This document shows, one piece after another, positions 8,461 to 17,900 of a stretch of 64,000 bases of DNA. A model generated the notes under the pieces. The model did no database searches. It was not told where the DNA came from and saw only the letters and a list, made by a program, of their open reading frames with translations. The first letter of the stretch is position 1. Every line of letters begins with the position of its first letter. The stretch comes from CBDCYS01 sp965226185 (GTDB lineage Bacteria > Acidobacteriota > Terriglobia > Bryobacterales > UBA6623), in NCBI GenBank assembly GCA_965226185.1, contig CBDDCT010000005.1, positions 310,001-374,000 on the forward strand, given 5' to 3'. The position numbers and the translations under genes are program-made.

Positions 8461-9798
8461 GTGCTGAAGAAATTCGGTTGTCTGACCGGAACAGATCAGC
8501 AGTGGGGCCGGCGTGACTTTGTCAAAGCCGGGTCACTGGGTTTCCTCGGGATGAACCTCGCGCAGTCGCTGCAACTCCAAGCGGCGACGACGCCGCGGCT
8601 TTCTTCCAGCGCCAAAGCGAAGGCTTGCATCCTGGTGTGGCTCGAGGGCGGTCCGGCGCAGATGGACACCTTCGACCCCAAGACGAACAGCTCATTCCGG
8701 CCGATCTCGACGAACGTCGACGGCATTCAGGTTTCCGAGCTTCTCCCGAAGCTCGCCAAGCGCATGGACAAGCTGGCGCTCATACGGTCGATGAGTTCGT
8801 TCGGCGATGACCATCCGCAGGCCGTTCATTACGTTGCGACAGGCCATCTCCACAACCCGGCAATGCAGTTCCCCAGCCTGGGTTCGATCGTGGGGAAAGA
8901 AATGGGGCCGGCGAAAGGCCTGCCGCCCTACGTGATCGTGCCGCGCTGGGAACGCAGCCAGCAGTATCAGGAATCTTTCCGGTCGGCGTTTCTCGGACCT
9001 GACTATGCGCCGATGCTGATCCCCGACCCCTCGAAGAAAGGTTTCGAGGTGACCGACCTGAGCCTGCCGAAATCGCTGGCGCCCGCCGCTGTCGAGAACC
9101 GGCGAGCCTTCTTGGACGTGGTGGACCGCATGTATCGCAGCCGGGTCGAAAGCGCCGAGCACGTCAAGATGGATGCCTTCACGCAAAAGGCCTGGGAAAT
9201 GCTGCTGACCTCTGGTGTAAGGAACGCCTTCGACCTTTCCCAGGAATCCGAGAAAATGAAGGACTCCTACGGGCGCGATTCCGTCGGGCAGAGCTTGCTG
9301 CTGGCGCGGCGGCTGGTCGAGGCCGGCACGCGGTTCGTCACCGCGGCGGGCTACCACAGCAACTCCTGGGACACGCATTCCGCCAACGACAAGGGCCACC
9401 GCGACCGTCTGACGCCTCCGCTCGATCACTCGCTCTCGGCTCTGATTGACGACATGTCGGCGCGCGGTCTCTGGGACGAAGTGATCGTAGTCGTGATGGG
9501 CGAGTTCGGCCGAACACCGGACATCAACCCCAACCTGGGCCGCGACCATTGGCCCCAATGCTGGTCCTTGGCGATCGGCGGCGGTGGTCTCAGGACCGGC
9601 CTGACCGTCGGCGCGAGCGATGAGCGGGCGGCCAACGTCGTCGGGCGCAAGACCAGCATCGGCGATCTGTTCGCGACCATCTACAAGGCGCTCGGCATCG
9701 ACTGGACGCGCGAGTACATGACCCCGGTTGGCCGTCCCGTCAAGATCGCCAACTCCTTCGAAGACTCCACCGGCGGACCCCTCAGCGAGTTGGTCTAG
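8461..9798 (+). CDS. DUF1501 family Tat-exported protein (sulfatase-like fold)
   Basis: About 445 residues. I prefer the GTG at 8461 because it follows an AGGGA site and gives the compact leader usual in the family; an upstream TTG at 8425 would add 12 residues of no recognisable character. The twin-arginine motif WGRRDFVKAG lies at residues ~15-24. Family landmarks follow: LVWLEGGPAQMDTFDPK, GHLHNPAMQFPSLGS, GEFGRTPDINPNLGRDHWP. DUF1501 proteins are distantly related to alkaline phosphatase/sulfatase-type enzymes and are almost always encoded beside DUF1549/1553, as here. The gap to the preceding gene is only 64 bp, so co-transcription is likely. The substrate is unknown. Confidence 0.88.
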   Translation: MLKKFGCLTGTDQQWGRRDFVKAGSLGFLGMNLAQSLQLQAATTPRLSSSAKAKACILVWLEGGPAQMDTFDPKTNSSFRPISTNVDGIQVSELLPKLAKRMDKLALIRSMSSFGDDHPQAVHYVATGHLHNPAMQFPSLGSIVGKEMGPAKGLPPYVIVPRWERSQQYQESFRSAFLGPDYAPMLIPDPSKKGFEVTDLSLPKSLAPAAVENRRAFLDVVDRMYRSRVESAEHVKMDAFTQKAWEMLLTSGVRNAFDLSQESEKMKDSYGRDSVGQSLLLARRLVEAGTRFVTAAGYHSNSWDTHSANDKGHRDRLTPPLDHSLSALIDDMSARGLWDEVIVVVMGEFGRTPDINPNLGRDHWPQCWSLAIGGGGLRTGLTVGASDERAANVVGRKTSIGDLFATIYKALGIDWTREYMTPVGRPVKIANSFEDSTGGPLSELV

Positions 9799-9851
9799 GC
9801 GATCGTTTGACGTCGAACTTGCTGATAGAACGTGGTTTACTCCGCCTGTGG

Positions 9852-9900
9852 TGCGCAAATATTCCGTCCGCACTCAATACATAGGCGTTATCGGAGAATA
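9852..9900 (+). repeat. Dispersed repeat, copy B
   Basis: TGCGCAAATATTCCGTCCGC is identical to 3278-3297, followed by a partly conserved tail that includes TATCGGAGAA. It lies in the 166-bp gap between the DUF1501 and enolase-superfamily genes. Confidence 0.7.
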
Positions 9901-9925
9901 CGAAATTTTGGTGAGGCACAGGCCA

Positions 9926-9953
9926 TTGTAGTGCTTCGAGGGCTCTCTATAAT
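9926..9953 (+). promoter_or_regulatory. Sigma-70-type promoter for the enolase-superfamily gene
   Basis: TTGTAG (9926-9931), a 16-bp spacer and a perfect TATAAT (9948-9953). Transcription would start near 9960, only a few bases before the ATG at 9965, so the message may be leaderless. No ribosome-binding site is visible in front of that ATG, which agrees. Confidence 0.5.
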
Positions 9954-9964
9954 AGAGACCAACC

Positions 9965-11206
9965 ATGCACCGACCCTCCCGCCGTTCGTTCCTGGCCTCG
10001 CTCGCGGGCGCCTCCATTCCCGCCTGGCTGTCGGGCTATTGCCATCTCAGCGCCGCCGATCGCAACAAAGTCAAGATCACTGACATCAAGACGATGATCT
10101 TACAGGGTCCGCGAACCTATACACTGGTCCGCGTCGACACTGACGCCGGCGTACACGGTTTCGCTGAGGCGTATGGCTCCCCCGGTCTCGGCATCCGGGA
10201 AGAGATACACGGCCTGCGCGAGATGTTCGTCGGCAAGGACCCGCTCCAGATCGACCGGCTCTACACGGGCTACCGCTACACCGACGGCAGCGCGCACGCC
10301 CAGCAGCGGGCGATGAGCGGCATCGAAATGGCGCTTTGGGACCTGGCTGGCAAGTTGCTGAACGTCCCCACGCATGTCCTGCTCGGCGGCAAGTTTCGCG
10401 ACAGGGTTCGCTTATACGACCATTCGCACCCGGACGACTTTTTCGACGAGGCCGTTCTGCGCGACTGGGCGCAACAAGTCAAGGAAAGCCCTTACGGCAT
10501 TAACATGCACAAGTTCGGCCCCTTGCGGAACAGCCCTGGCATGGATCCGGGCCGTGACCCTTCGAACCGCATGCTCTCGAGCGATGAGTTGCGGCGCCTG
10601 CGGCAAGGGTTCGAGAACTGCCGGGAGGCGCTCGGCTTCGAGCACGACATCTTGATCGGCTGTCACTGGGAGTTCGACTTGCGCAGCGCCATCGACTTGG
10701 CGGCAGCCCTGACCGACGTCAAGCCTCGGTTTCTCGAGGATCCCTTGCCGGTCGCCTATTCGGAAAGCTGGAAACGGTTGGCCGAGATGTCGCCTGTTCC
10801 TATTTGCACGGGAGAGAACTGGATGCGCCGCGCCGACGCGCTGCCGTTCGTGGTGAACGCCGCGATCGATATCCTGCACCCCGACCTGCGCAACTCAGGC
10901 GGCTTCCTCGAAAACAAGCGCATGGCCGATCTGGCCGACCTCTACTTCCTGCCCATGGCGAACCACAACACCGGCAGCATCGTCAACGGGATGGCCACGA
11001 TCCAATGGGCCTCGACGATTCGCGACTACTTCGCTTGCGAAACCGTCTTCTTCGACGGCGGCTGGATGGACGACGTGATCGTGCATGACGGACCGTTGTC
11101 GAAGGGCGGTTTCGTCGAAGTGCCCGACAAGCCCGGCTTGGGTATCGAACTGAATCCGGACGTTGTCAAGGCTCACCTCGCACAGGGCGAGACCTGGTGG
11201 GGCTAA
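9965..11206 (+). CDS. Mandelate racemase/muconate lactonizing enzyme family protein with Tat-like leader
   Basis: 413 residues. The N-terminus RPSRRSFLASLAG is a twin-arginine leader, unusual for this normally cytoplasmic superfamily. The capping domain occupies ~40-160 (ALWDLAGKLLNVPTHVLLGG is typical), then a TIM barrel. Expected Mg ligands and acid-base residues: GCHW near 232, FLEDPLP (Glu near 257), CTGEN (Glu near 282), NHNTG (His near 333). In the dehydratase subgroup the first ligand is an acidic residue two positions before the His; here that position is Gly. The overall pattern is closest to galactonate-dehydratase-like sugar-acid dehydratases. Family membership is sure; activity and substrate are not. 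Confidence 0.85.
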   Translation: MHRPSRRSFLASLAGASIPAWLSGYCHLSAADRNKVKITDIKTMILQGPRTYTLVRVDTDAGVHGFAEAYGSPGLGIREEIHGLREMFVGKDPLQIDRLYTGYRYTDGSAHAQQRAMSGIEMALWDLAGKLLNVPTHVLLGGKFRDRVRLYDHSHPDDFFDEAVLRDWAQQVKESPYGINMHKFGPLRNSPGMDPGRDPSNRMLSSDELRRLRQGFENCREALGFEHDILIGCHWEFDLRSAIDLAAALTDVKPRFLEDPLPVAYSESWKRLAEMSPVPICTGENWMRRADALPFVVNAAIDILHPDLRNSGGFLENKRMADLADLYFLPMANHNTGSIVNGMATIQWASTIRDYFACETVFFDGGWMDDVIVHDGPLSKGGFVEVPDKPGLGIELNPDVVKAHLAQGETWWG

Positions 11207-11286
11207 CCGGTAGGCCTAGTCCGCTAATAGCGTCGAGCTTGAGCTCGCCGAAGCGGTGATCGACGATGATGAGGAAGCTCGCGCTA

Positions 11287-11406
11287 GGCATTGTCAACTT
11301 AACTGGTGGCGGAGGGACCAAGCCAATGTATCGAGTATTCAAGCGAAACCTCGCTACCAATACCTTGGGGCTGTGTCAGCTCGTTATCCGTTAACTTGAC
11401 AATGCC
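11287..11406. mobile_element. 120-bp MITE-like element with IS6-type terminal repeats
   Basis: GGCATTGTCAACTTAAC (11287-11303) and GTTAACTTGACAATGCC (11390-11406) are inverted repeats with one mismatch. The right end is identical to the ends at 13560-13576 and 19314-19330, which flank recognisable IS6-type transposase remains. The 86-bp interior has no coding potential. The 8 bp on each side do not match, so no target duplication is visible. Confidence 0.7.
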
Positions 11407-11673
11407 CCGGCATCAGAGTGGGGAGCTACCACGCGAGCGTTTGGCATTGTTCGATCTGAGCCGGCCCCCGCTTGAGAATCTGGAGCTGTGGGCCATTCCG
11501 GTCTTGGCCGAAGGGAAAGGCGTTTGGACCGGCCTAGCGGGAGCGAAGGCAGTCGGGCGCCTGGCGCGAGAAAACTGGACTTTCGCCTTTCGAGGACCCG
11601 CCTTTCCCTGCGATACTGATCGTGTTCGCGCGGCCGATCGGGACCGCGCGACGACTAGGAGCGCCGAGCCGAC
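11407..11673. other. Intergenic leader before the sugar dehydrogenase pseudogene
   Basis: 267 bp between the MITE-like element and the ATG at 11674. Apart from the palindrome at 11626-11651 and an AGGAG site at about 11657, no feature was recognised. Confidence 0.5.
11626..11651. promoter_or_regulatory. Operator-like inverted repeat
   Basis: TCGCGCGG (11626-11633) and CCGCGCGA (11644-11651) are perfect 8-bp arms with a 10-bp spacer, ending 22 bp before the pseudogene start. Spacing suits a dimeric repressor site, but it may equally be an RNA hairpin in the leader. Confidence 0.35.
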
Positions 11674-13052
11674 ATGAGAACCATCGCCTTGGCTGTCGTA
11701 CTGCTGACCGCAACGTGTGCTCAGACGACGGCCGCCGAATCGAATAGCCCTGCACTGCTCTACAAGACCCACTGCTCGGCTTGCCACGGCGTGAACATGG
11801 AAGGCGCCCAGCACACGCCCTTGAAAAAGGACCGCTGGAAATACACCTCCGATCGAAGCGCCATCTTCCAGGTCGTCATGTACGGAGTCCCAGGGACCGA
11901 CATGGCTCCGTTTTCGCGCGTACTCTCCAAGCAACAGGCTGAGTCGCTGGCCGACTACATACTGGAGAATCAAGACCAGCAGCCGGACGCGGTGAAGGCC
12001 GTACCCGATTCGATCCGAACCGCGGACTACGTCGTCAAAACCGAAACGCTCGTCGACGACGGATTTAGCTCAGCCCCCTGGGGGATCGAATTCGTCGATG
12101 CGCGCCGCGCGCTGATCACCGAGCGGCGGGGAGGCCTAAGGTGGATGATCGACGGCGAGCTCGATCGTACCCCGATCGACGGTGTTCCGGCGACGACCCA
12201 GTACAGCGACTCCGGCATGTACGACATCGTTCTGGACCCCGACTACCAGGACAACGGCTGGATCTATATGGGCTACGTTGACGCCCTCGGCGATCCTTCC
12301 GTCAGAGAAACGCCCGCCATGACTCGCGTGATCCGCGGTCGGGTCGAGGGCCATCAATGGGTCGATCAGGAAACGATCTTTCGCGTACCCGACGAGCTGC
12401 ACTTTTCGGGGGGTACGCGCTGGGGATCCAGGCTGCTGTTCGACAAAGACGGCCATCTCTACTTCACCATCGGGGACATCGGGCGGAACGATGAAGTCCA
12501 GCAGTTGAGCAAACCCGGCGGCAAGGTCTATCGCATCTTCCCGGACGGCTCGATTCCGGCCGACAACCCCTTCGTCGGCAAACACGGCGCACTCGAGGCG
12601 ATCTTCACCACCGGCAACCGCAACATGCAGGGGATCGACCAGCACCCCCAGACCGGCGCCCTCTGGGCGACGAGCTGAACATCCTCAAGCTCGGCGGCAA
12701 CTACGGCTGGCCGATCATCACCTACGGGATCAACTACGACGGCACAATCGTCTCAGACCTCACGCACAAGGAAGGAATGGAGCAGCCGATCAAGTACTGG
12801 ATGCCTTCGCCCGGCCTCAGCGCGCTCGAGTTTTACACCGGGGAGATGTTCCCGAAATGGAAGAACCACGCATTCGTCGGCGCGATGCGGTTCGAGCAGA
12901 TCAAGCGCCTGGAGCTTGGCAGCGATCACGTAGCGAACGAGGAAGTCCTTCTCAAAGGCTACGGCCGCGTCCGGGACATCAAGACTGGCCCTGAAGGCGC
13001 CATCTACGTCCTCCTCAACAACCCCCACAAAGTCGTGCGCCTCAGCCGCTAG
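11674..13052 (+). pseudogene. Cytochrome c - PQQ-type sugar (sorbosone/glucose) dehydrogenase, frameshifted
   Basis: A signal peptide (IALAVVLLTATCAQTTAA) is followed by a class-I cytochrome c domain with CSACHG and a distal Met in GTDMAPF. Then comes a GSDH-type six-bladed propeller (PWGIEFVDARRALITER, GGTRWGSRLLFDKDGHLYF, TTGNRNMQGIDQHPQTGALW). The frame stops at 12678 just where the family normally reads ...EHGPRGGDELN. The continuation GDELNILKLGGNYGW resumes at once in another frame and runs to TAG at 13052. About 20-25 bases appear deleted between two GGCGAC copies. If intact it would be a periplasmic, electron-transferring sugar dehydrogenase of about 465 residues. The other explanation is an assembly error. 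Confidence 0.85.
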
Positions 13053-13055
13053 GAG

Positions 13056-13576
13056 GGCATTGTCAAGTTAATGAGCCCGAGGCGGTTTTGTCCCTGAAGC
13101 GCGCACGGACTTACTCTCTTTCAGCAAGCACATGTCAGCGTCTTCCAGTCAGTGAAAGCTCGCTCCCTGAGCACGCCATGGTGGACCGCTTTGAGATGAT
13201 GACGTCCAACTCGGAACAGATTGTGAATGGGGCCGTGGACGCAGAGAAAGCGTTGGACTTGCGCCGCCGACTTTGAATCGACGCATTTGCCGTTCCTGCT
13301 CTCTGGTGCGTTGGTGGGAAACCTCAGCTCGGTTGTTCTCGTACTGGCCGGTGCGATGGGTGACGGATGGGAAGACCTCTCGGTGGGCCGCCGGATAGCT
13401 TAGGAGCTTGTCGGTAACGAGTTGCCATGGTGGACTCCCCTGGTGTTTCGACACCGTGCGAAAGAAGCGCTTGGCGGCTCTCTTGTCTCGATGGCGTGTG
13501 ACAAGGATATCGAGGACATCGCCGTCCTGGTCCACCGCTCTCCAAAGATAATGACCGCCGTTAACTTGACAATGCC
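13056..13576. mobile_element. Internally deleted IS6-type insertion sequence
   Basis: Bounded by GGCATTGTCAAGTTAAT (13056-13072) and GTTAACTTGACAATGCC (13560-13576). Length 521 bp against roughly 800 bp for a normal IS6-family element. The right end runs straight into the middle of the transposase, so the N-terminal part has been lost while both ends survive. It separates two convergent genes and nearly touches both stop codons. Confidence 0.8.
13121..13558 (-). pseudogene. IS6-family transposase remnant
   Basis: On the minus strand, HYLWRAVDQDGDVLDILV opens the fragment. It is followed by RRDKRAAKRFF-like text, TDKLLSYPAAHREV and NNRAEVSHQ, which carry DDE-type residues of the IS6 family. 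After RMRRFKV-like text the frame shifts; the proper C-terminus (FRVGRHHLKAVHHRVLRER) is found in another frame and ends with TGA at 13121. The start and helix-turn-helix part are missing. It cannot encode a functional enzyme. Confidence 0.8.
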
Positions 13577-14917
13577 CTAGGCGCGATTGAAGATCGAACC
13601 GCTCAGCGTGCTGGTGCTGTCAGCGAACGATTCCTGCCCGATGCCCAGAGATCTCAGAATACTGAGATACATGTTGGACATCCGCGTCTCGCCATCTCGC
13701 CAGTAGGTCCCATGTCGGAGGCCCATATTGGCTCCACCGGCGATCAGAGTCGGGAGGTTGCGGGGGGTGTGTGTTGTGCTCGCGCCGCTTCCGTATAGCA
13801 CGATCGTGTTGTCCAGCACGCTGCCGTGGCGATCCCGACAACCAGCCAGCCTCTCGAAGAAGTGTACCAACTGATGGCTCAAGAACAGATCGTACTTGGC
13901 AAACTGCAACTGCCCGTCTTTGTCGGTCGCATGCGAAAGATTGTGATGTGTCTTCGAGAGTCCCAGCTTGAGCGGGAACGTATCGCTGATGCCCATGCCG
14001 TCTTCGCGGTTGAGCATGAACGCGACCGAGCGAGTGATATCCGCGTCGAATGCCAATGCGATCAGGTCAAACATCGTGCGGTAGTACTCAGCCGGCTCAC
14101 CCTCGGACGTTGCGTCGAGATTCAGGTGCGAATAGTCCTGCTTCTTGAGCGGAATGTCGATCCAGCGCTCGGAGGCGATCAACCGCGATTCCACTTCATT
14201 GAGTGAAGTCAGGTATTGATCCATCCGCTCCCGGTCGGACTTGCCGAGTTGCTGATCAAGTAAGCGCGCACTGTCGGCCACGGCGTCCACTAACTTGATG
14301 CGGCCCTGTAGCTTGTCGCGCTGCGCCTGCACCGACGCCCGGTCACCACGAAACAAACGGTTGAACACGCGACGCGGGTTGTTTTCCGCCGGAATCGGCC
14401 TACCTTCGAGGTTGTAAGAGATCGTGCCCGTCCGCGAGAGGAATCCCGTGCCCGCGTCGATCGACAGCACTAACGAAGGTTGCCGGCAGTACTGCTTGGT
14501 GTGCTGCGCCACTACCTGGTCGAGTGCTACGGAGTTGTAGGTTGCTCGCGTCGGATTGTGCAGAGGGGCACCGGTGAGCCACATGTCCGAGCACGTATGC
14601 GGGTCGGACTTCCGGCCGCTCGGATGGTAGAGTCCGCCCATAAAGCTAAGCTGCCTCCGGAAGGGACTCAGCGGCTCAGTCGACTTGCCGAAGACGAACT
14701 CACCGTCGTGCTCGGCTGTGGGAAACCAACTCCACTCGTCGAGGCTGTTCTCCGTCCTCGGGAGCGACATGCCGTTGGCCGTGTAGAGCGCGCAGAAGCG
14801 GCGCGCAGCCTGCTCGGTAACTTCCGCGCCCATGGCGTCGAGGACGGGCAAAGCCAGCGCGGCTCCTCCGATGCCTTGAAGGAAAGCGCGGCGGTCGATC
14901 TTTACGGGAGTTCTCAT
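13577..14917 (-). CDS. DUF1552 family Tat-leader protein
   Basis: 446 residues with leader IDRRAFLQGIGGAALALPVL (twin arginine). Family text includes PSLVLSIDAGTGFLSRTGT, NPRRVFNRLFRG, DITRSVAFMLNREDG and the C-terminal GSGASTTHTPRNLPTLIAGG. DUF1552 proteins resemble DUF1501 and, like them, are encoded beside DUF1592-type cytochrome proteins. This one follows such a gene after 32 bp, with an AGGAGA site before its ATG. Predicted exported and folded before transport; activity not known. Its stop codon nearly abuts the IS6-type end. Confidence 0.88.
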   Translation of the reverse strand: MRTPVKIDRRAFLQGIGGAALALPVLDAMGAEVTEQAARRFCALYTANGMSLPRTENSLDEWSWFPTAEHDGEFVFGKSTEPLSPFRRQLSFMGGLYHPSGRKSDPHTCSDMWLTGAPLHNPTRATYNSVALDQVVAQHTKQYCRQPSLVLSIDAGTGFLSRTGTISYNLEGRPIPAENNPRRVFNRLFRGDRASVQAQRDKLQGRIKLVDAVADSARLLDQQLGKSDRERMDQYLTSLNEVESRLIASERWIDIPLKKQDYSHLNLDATSEGEPAEYYRTMFDLIALAFDADITRSVAFMLNREDGMGISDTFPLKLGLSKTHHNLSHATDKDGQLQFAKYDLFLSHQLVHFFERLAGCRDRHGSVLDNTIVLYGSGASTTHTPRNLPTLIAGGANMGLRHGTYWRDGETRMSNMYLSILRSLGIGQESFADSTSTLSGSIFNRA

Positions 14918-14949
14918 CGGTCTCTGTCTCCTGCTGTCTCTCGTATGTA

Positions 14950-17900
14950 CTACTTCTCAAGAAACAGGTTGCTGTTGACGACATAGCGGATCATGTCCCG
15001 CATACGGTAGTCGCCAGCCCGCAACTTTAGCCCGTCCTCTTTTAGGTGGTTGAGTTCATTGTACGTCAGGGTGCGGCCATTCGCGTAGGTCACGAGATGC
15101 TTGAGAACGCTGAAGGCCACTTGATCGATGCGATCCTGAGCGAGATAACGCTTCAGATCGTTTATTCCTGACACCTCCGTGCTGTCAGGCAAAGTAGACC
15201 GCGCGTCCGCAGGGTGCTTCTTCAGGCGGCCGCCGGCGTCGAACTCCTCGAGCGCCACCCCCCACGGGTCGATTTTCGTGTGACACTGCATGCAGCCGGG
15301 CTGACTGCGGTGCCGCTCGAGCCGCTCGCGAAGAGACAGCCCTTCTGTGTCCGCCTCCAGGTCTGGCACGTTGGGCGGGGGATCATCGGGCGGTTCGGCG
15401 ATGATCTTCCGCGCCAGCCACGCCCCGCGCTTCACGGGGTTCGATTCCCGGCCGTCGGACAGCCCCGCCATGATTGCCGCCTGAGTGAGTACGCCCCCGA
15501 GCTCAGGCCGGCCGTGGCGGATGGGTACAAACTCGAAACCGCTTTCGGTCTTGTGTCCCAGGTCGTAGTAATTGGCAACGACCTCATTCGCAACAACGAA
15601 ATCGGACTGGACTAGATTCCGTACTGGCAGGTTGTTCCGGATCAGGTACTGGAGAAACTCGACCGGCTCCCGGCGCAATTGGTTGCGGGTGTCGCGTGTA
15701 AGCTTTGGAAACTGGTCACGGTCTGGTTCGAGCACATCGAACTTGTCCAGATTCAGCCATTGGGATGTGAATTCCGCAACGAACTGGGAGAAACGCGGGT
15801 CCTCGATCATCCGCGCCACTTCCGAGTCCAATTGCTTCCGGAGCGTGCCGCTATCAGCCAACTTCAACGCTGTGTGATCCGGCGGCCCGTTCCACAGGAA
15901 GTACGACAGCTTGGAAGCCAGCTCCCGGTCGTCGATTGGCTCCGGTTTGGGAGTGCTACTGGCTTCGACCAAAAACAAGAACTGCGGCGACGTCAATACG
16001 ACTTGCAGAGCGTCCTTGACGCTTCCCTGAAAACCGTTCCCAGAGTCAAGTGATCGCCGGAACACCGCCATCAGCCCGGTCTCTTCGGTATTGGTGATGG
16101 GCCGGCGGTAGGCGCGGGTTGCAAATTTGCTGATAATCTCGCGCGCGTAGGCCGCCGCGTCGTATCTGCGGTCAGAGTCGACGAAGATGTTCTGATGTGA
16201 CTGTTGTGGCCACGTATCGTAGAGCGGTCCCTCGAATTCCACGGACCGGACCAGCAACCGGGGCATGTCGCGGCCGTCGGTGTACTCGCTACGGACGCCG
16301 ATTTCACGAATACCCGCTAGATAGTTGACATTGTCCTTTTCGACATCCGGGCTGGGAAAATCCCTGATAGCCCCTTCGAACACAAACCGCGTGAGCTTGT
16401 CGCTCGCCACGGTTTGCGGGGCCCCGACTGGAGCCAACGTGCTGCCACAGTCACGGCGAAGCCCCAAATGCACGCCTAGTCGCGGCAAACGCTTCTCAAA
16501 AGCGACAAAACGTCGCGAGGCTTCGTGCTCGGCGGCGAGCGGGGTAAAAACGACCCGGTCCAAATCCTTCACGCCGGTGTGTTGCGCGTTGACGCGTAGC
16601 GTCCCAGCCTCGAGCCTCAATGCCAGGAACGCGGGCTGCTCTAACGCGCCTGAGAATTGCCGGCTGCCAAGGGTCAGCGTCACGTCTTGCGGCTTTTCGG
16701 GAGGCGGCTGCGCAAATTGCCGTCCAGGTTCCACCAACGCTTGGACCTCGGCTTCGTCGAGGGCACGGGAGTAGAGGCGCACTTCATCCAGTTCGCCCCG
16801 GAACTGCTGGGCGTCGGGTATGCTCCCTAGGTGAAGATTGATCTCCGGATTGTCCAGGTTCGCCGGACCAATCTCCCCTTTCGCGACTGGGTAACCGTTT
16901 ACGTAAAGGCGCGTTTCGCCGTTCCGTCTAACAACGGCGGCAACATGCTGCCACGCGTCGGCGCGAATGACTCCCGGCGGGGAGGTCACAGCCCCGTTGG
17001 GGTCGTTGTCGGGGCCGGCTGTTTCCATCTGAAAGCCACCTTTGCCGCCGGTCATTTCCAGGTACCAGCCTTGCGTATACTCATATGCGCCAAGAGCAAC
17101 GATACCCGCTCGCTTCAATTGCTTCGGGTGGATCCAAGCCGCTACGGTGAAGTCGCCGTCGGCGACATTCATGGCGTCGCTGCGAGGGATCGTCAGCGAT
17201 CCGTACTCACCGTCGAGAGACACAGCCGTGCCGAAAGGTGAATCGACGAGCCGCGGGTGTCCCTCGATGTTGTCCGTTGCATCTCTGTCGAAAGACCATG
17301 ATCCGGCCAGCCCCTCGCCCAGCCGCGACGGGTCCGCGGCCGGCGACTCGCTTCGTGTTGCCTCGTGGATGTCGACTTGGTAAATGCCGGCCTTCTGAAT
17401 CGTGACGGACTGCCGCGATGTTGGATGCTGGCTAACCACGGCGTCTGCGCCATCGGCCCCCTGGGCGGGATCGCCCGGATCGAGCAGCAGGCCGTCGTTG
17501 TACTTCGCCGCCGTGACGGTGACCCGAAAGCGCCCCTGGTCGGGCAGTTCGCGAAGCGAGATTTTGAAGTTCGCCTTTGGCCCGTAGGTGCCATCGCTTT
17601 GGAAAATCTCATCGCTAGGAATGGCCGGCCGCAGCAACAGACCCTCCGGGACCGTGCTGTAAGGGAGCCCCTTGGGATAGCCGCGGCTGCCGCGCATGCA
17701 GGCAAAGACCGCGTGATAGATACTGTCAAAGTCTCTCCAGCCGCGGACCGTTGCGTTCCCCTTGTAGCCTTCGATGAAGCGATACTTGGTCCGCATTCGC
17801 AGCGGCTCGAACGAGAACGCTTTGCTCGGCGTGAGTTGCTCCACCACGTAGTCTTGGTTCTCTAGCAGAAGGTTATTCGCGCCGAGGATCAACTTTCTCG

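Noticed and set aside
11306..11677. 123-codon frame before the dehydrogenase pseudogene
   Set aside because: It begins inside the MITE-like element and overlaps the start of the pseudogene; no family resemblance.
13048..13584. CTAGG on both sides of the IS6-type element as a target duplication
   Set aside because: The 8-bp flanks do not match overall; both CTAG copies are the stop codons of the flanking convergent genes.
15430..15460. GGTTCGATTCC, a T-loop-like sequence suggesting a tRNA
   Set aside because: It lies within the DUF1592 coding region and no acceptor stem or anticodon arm can be drawn around it.
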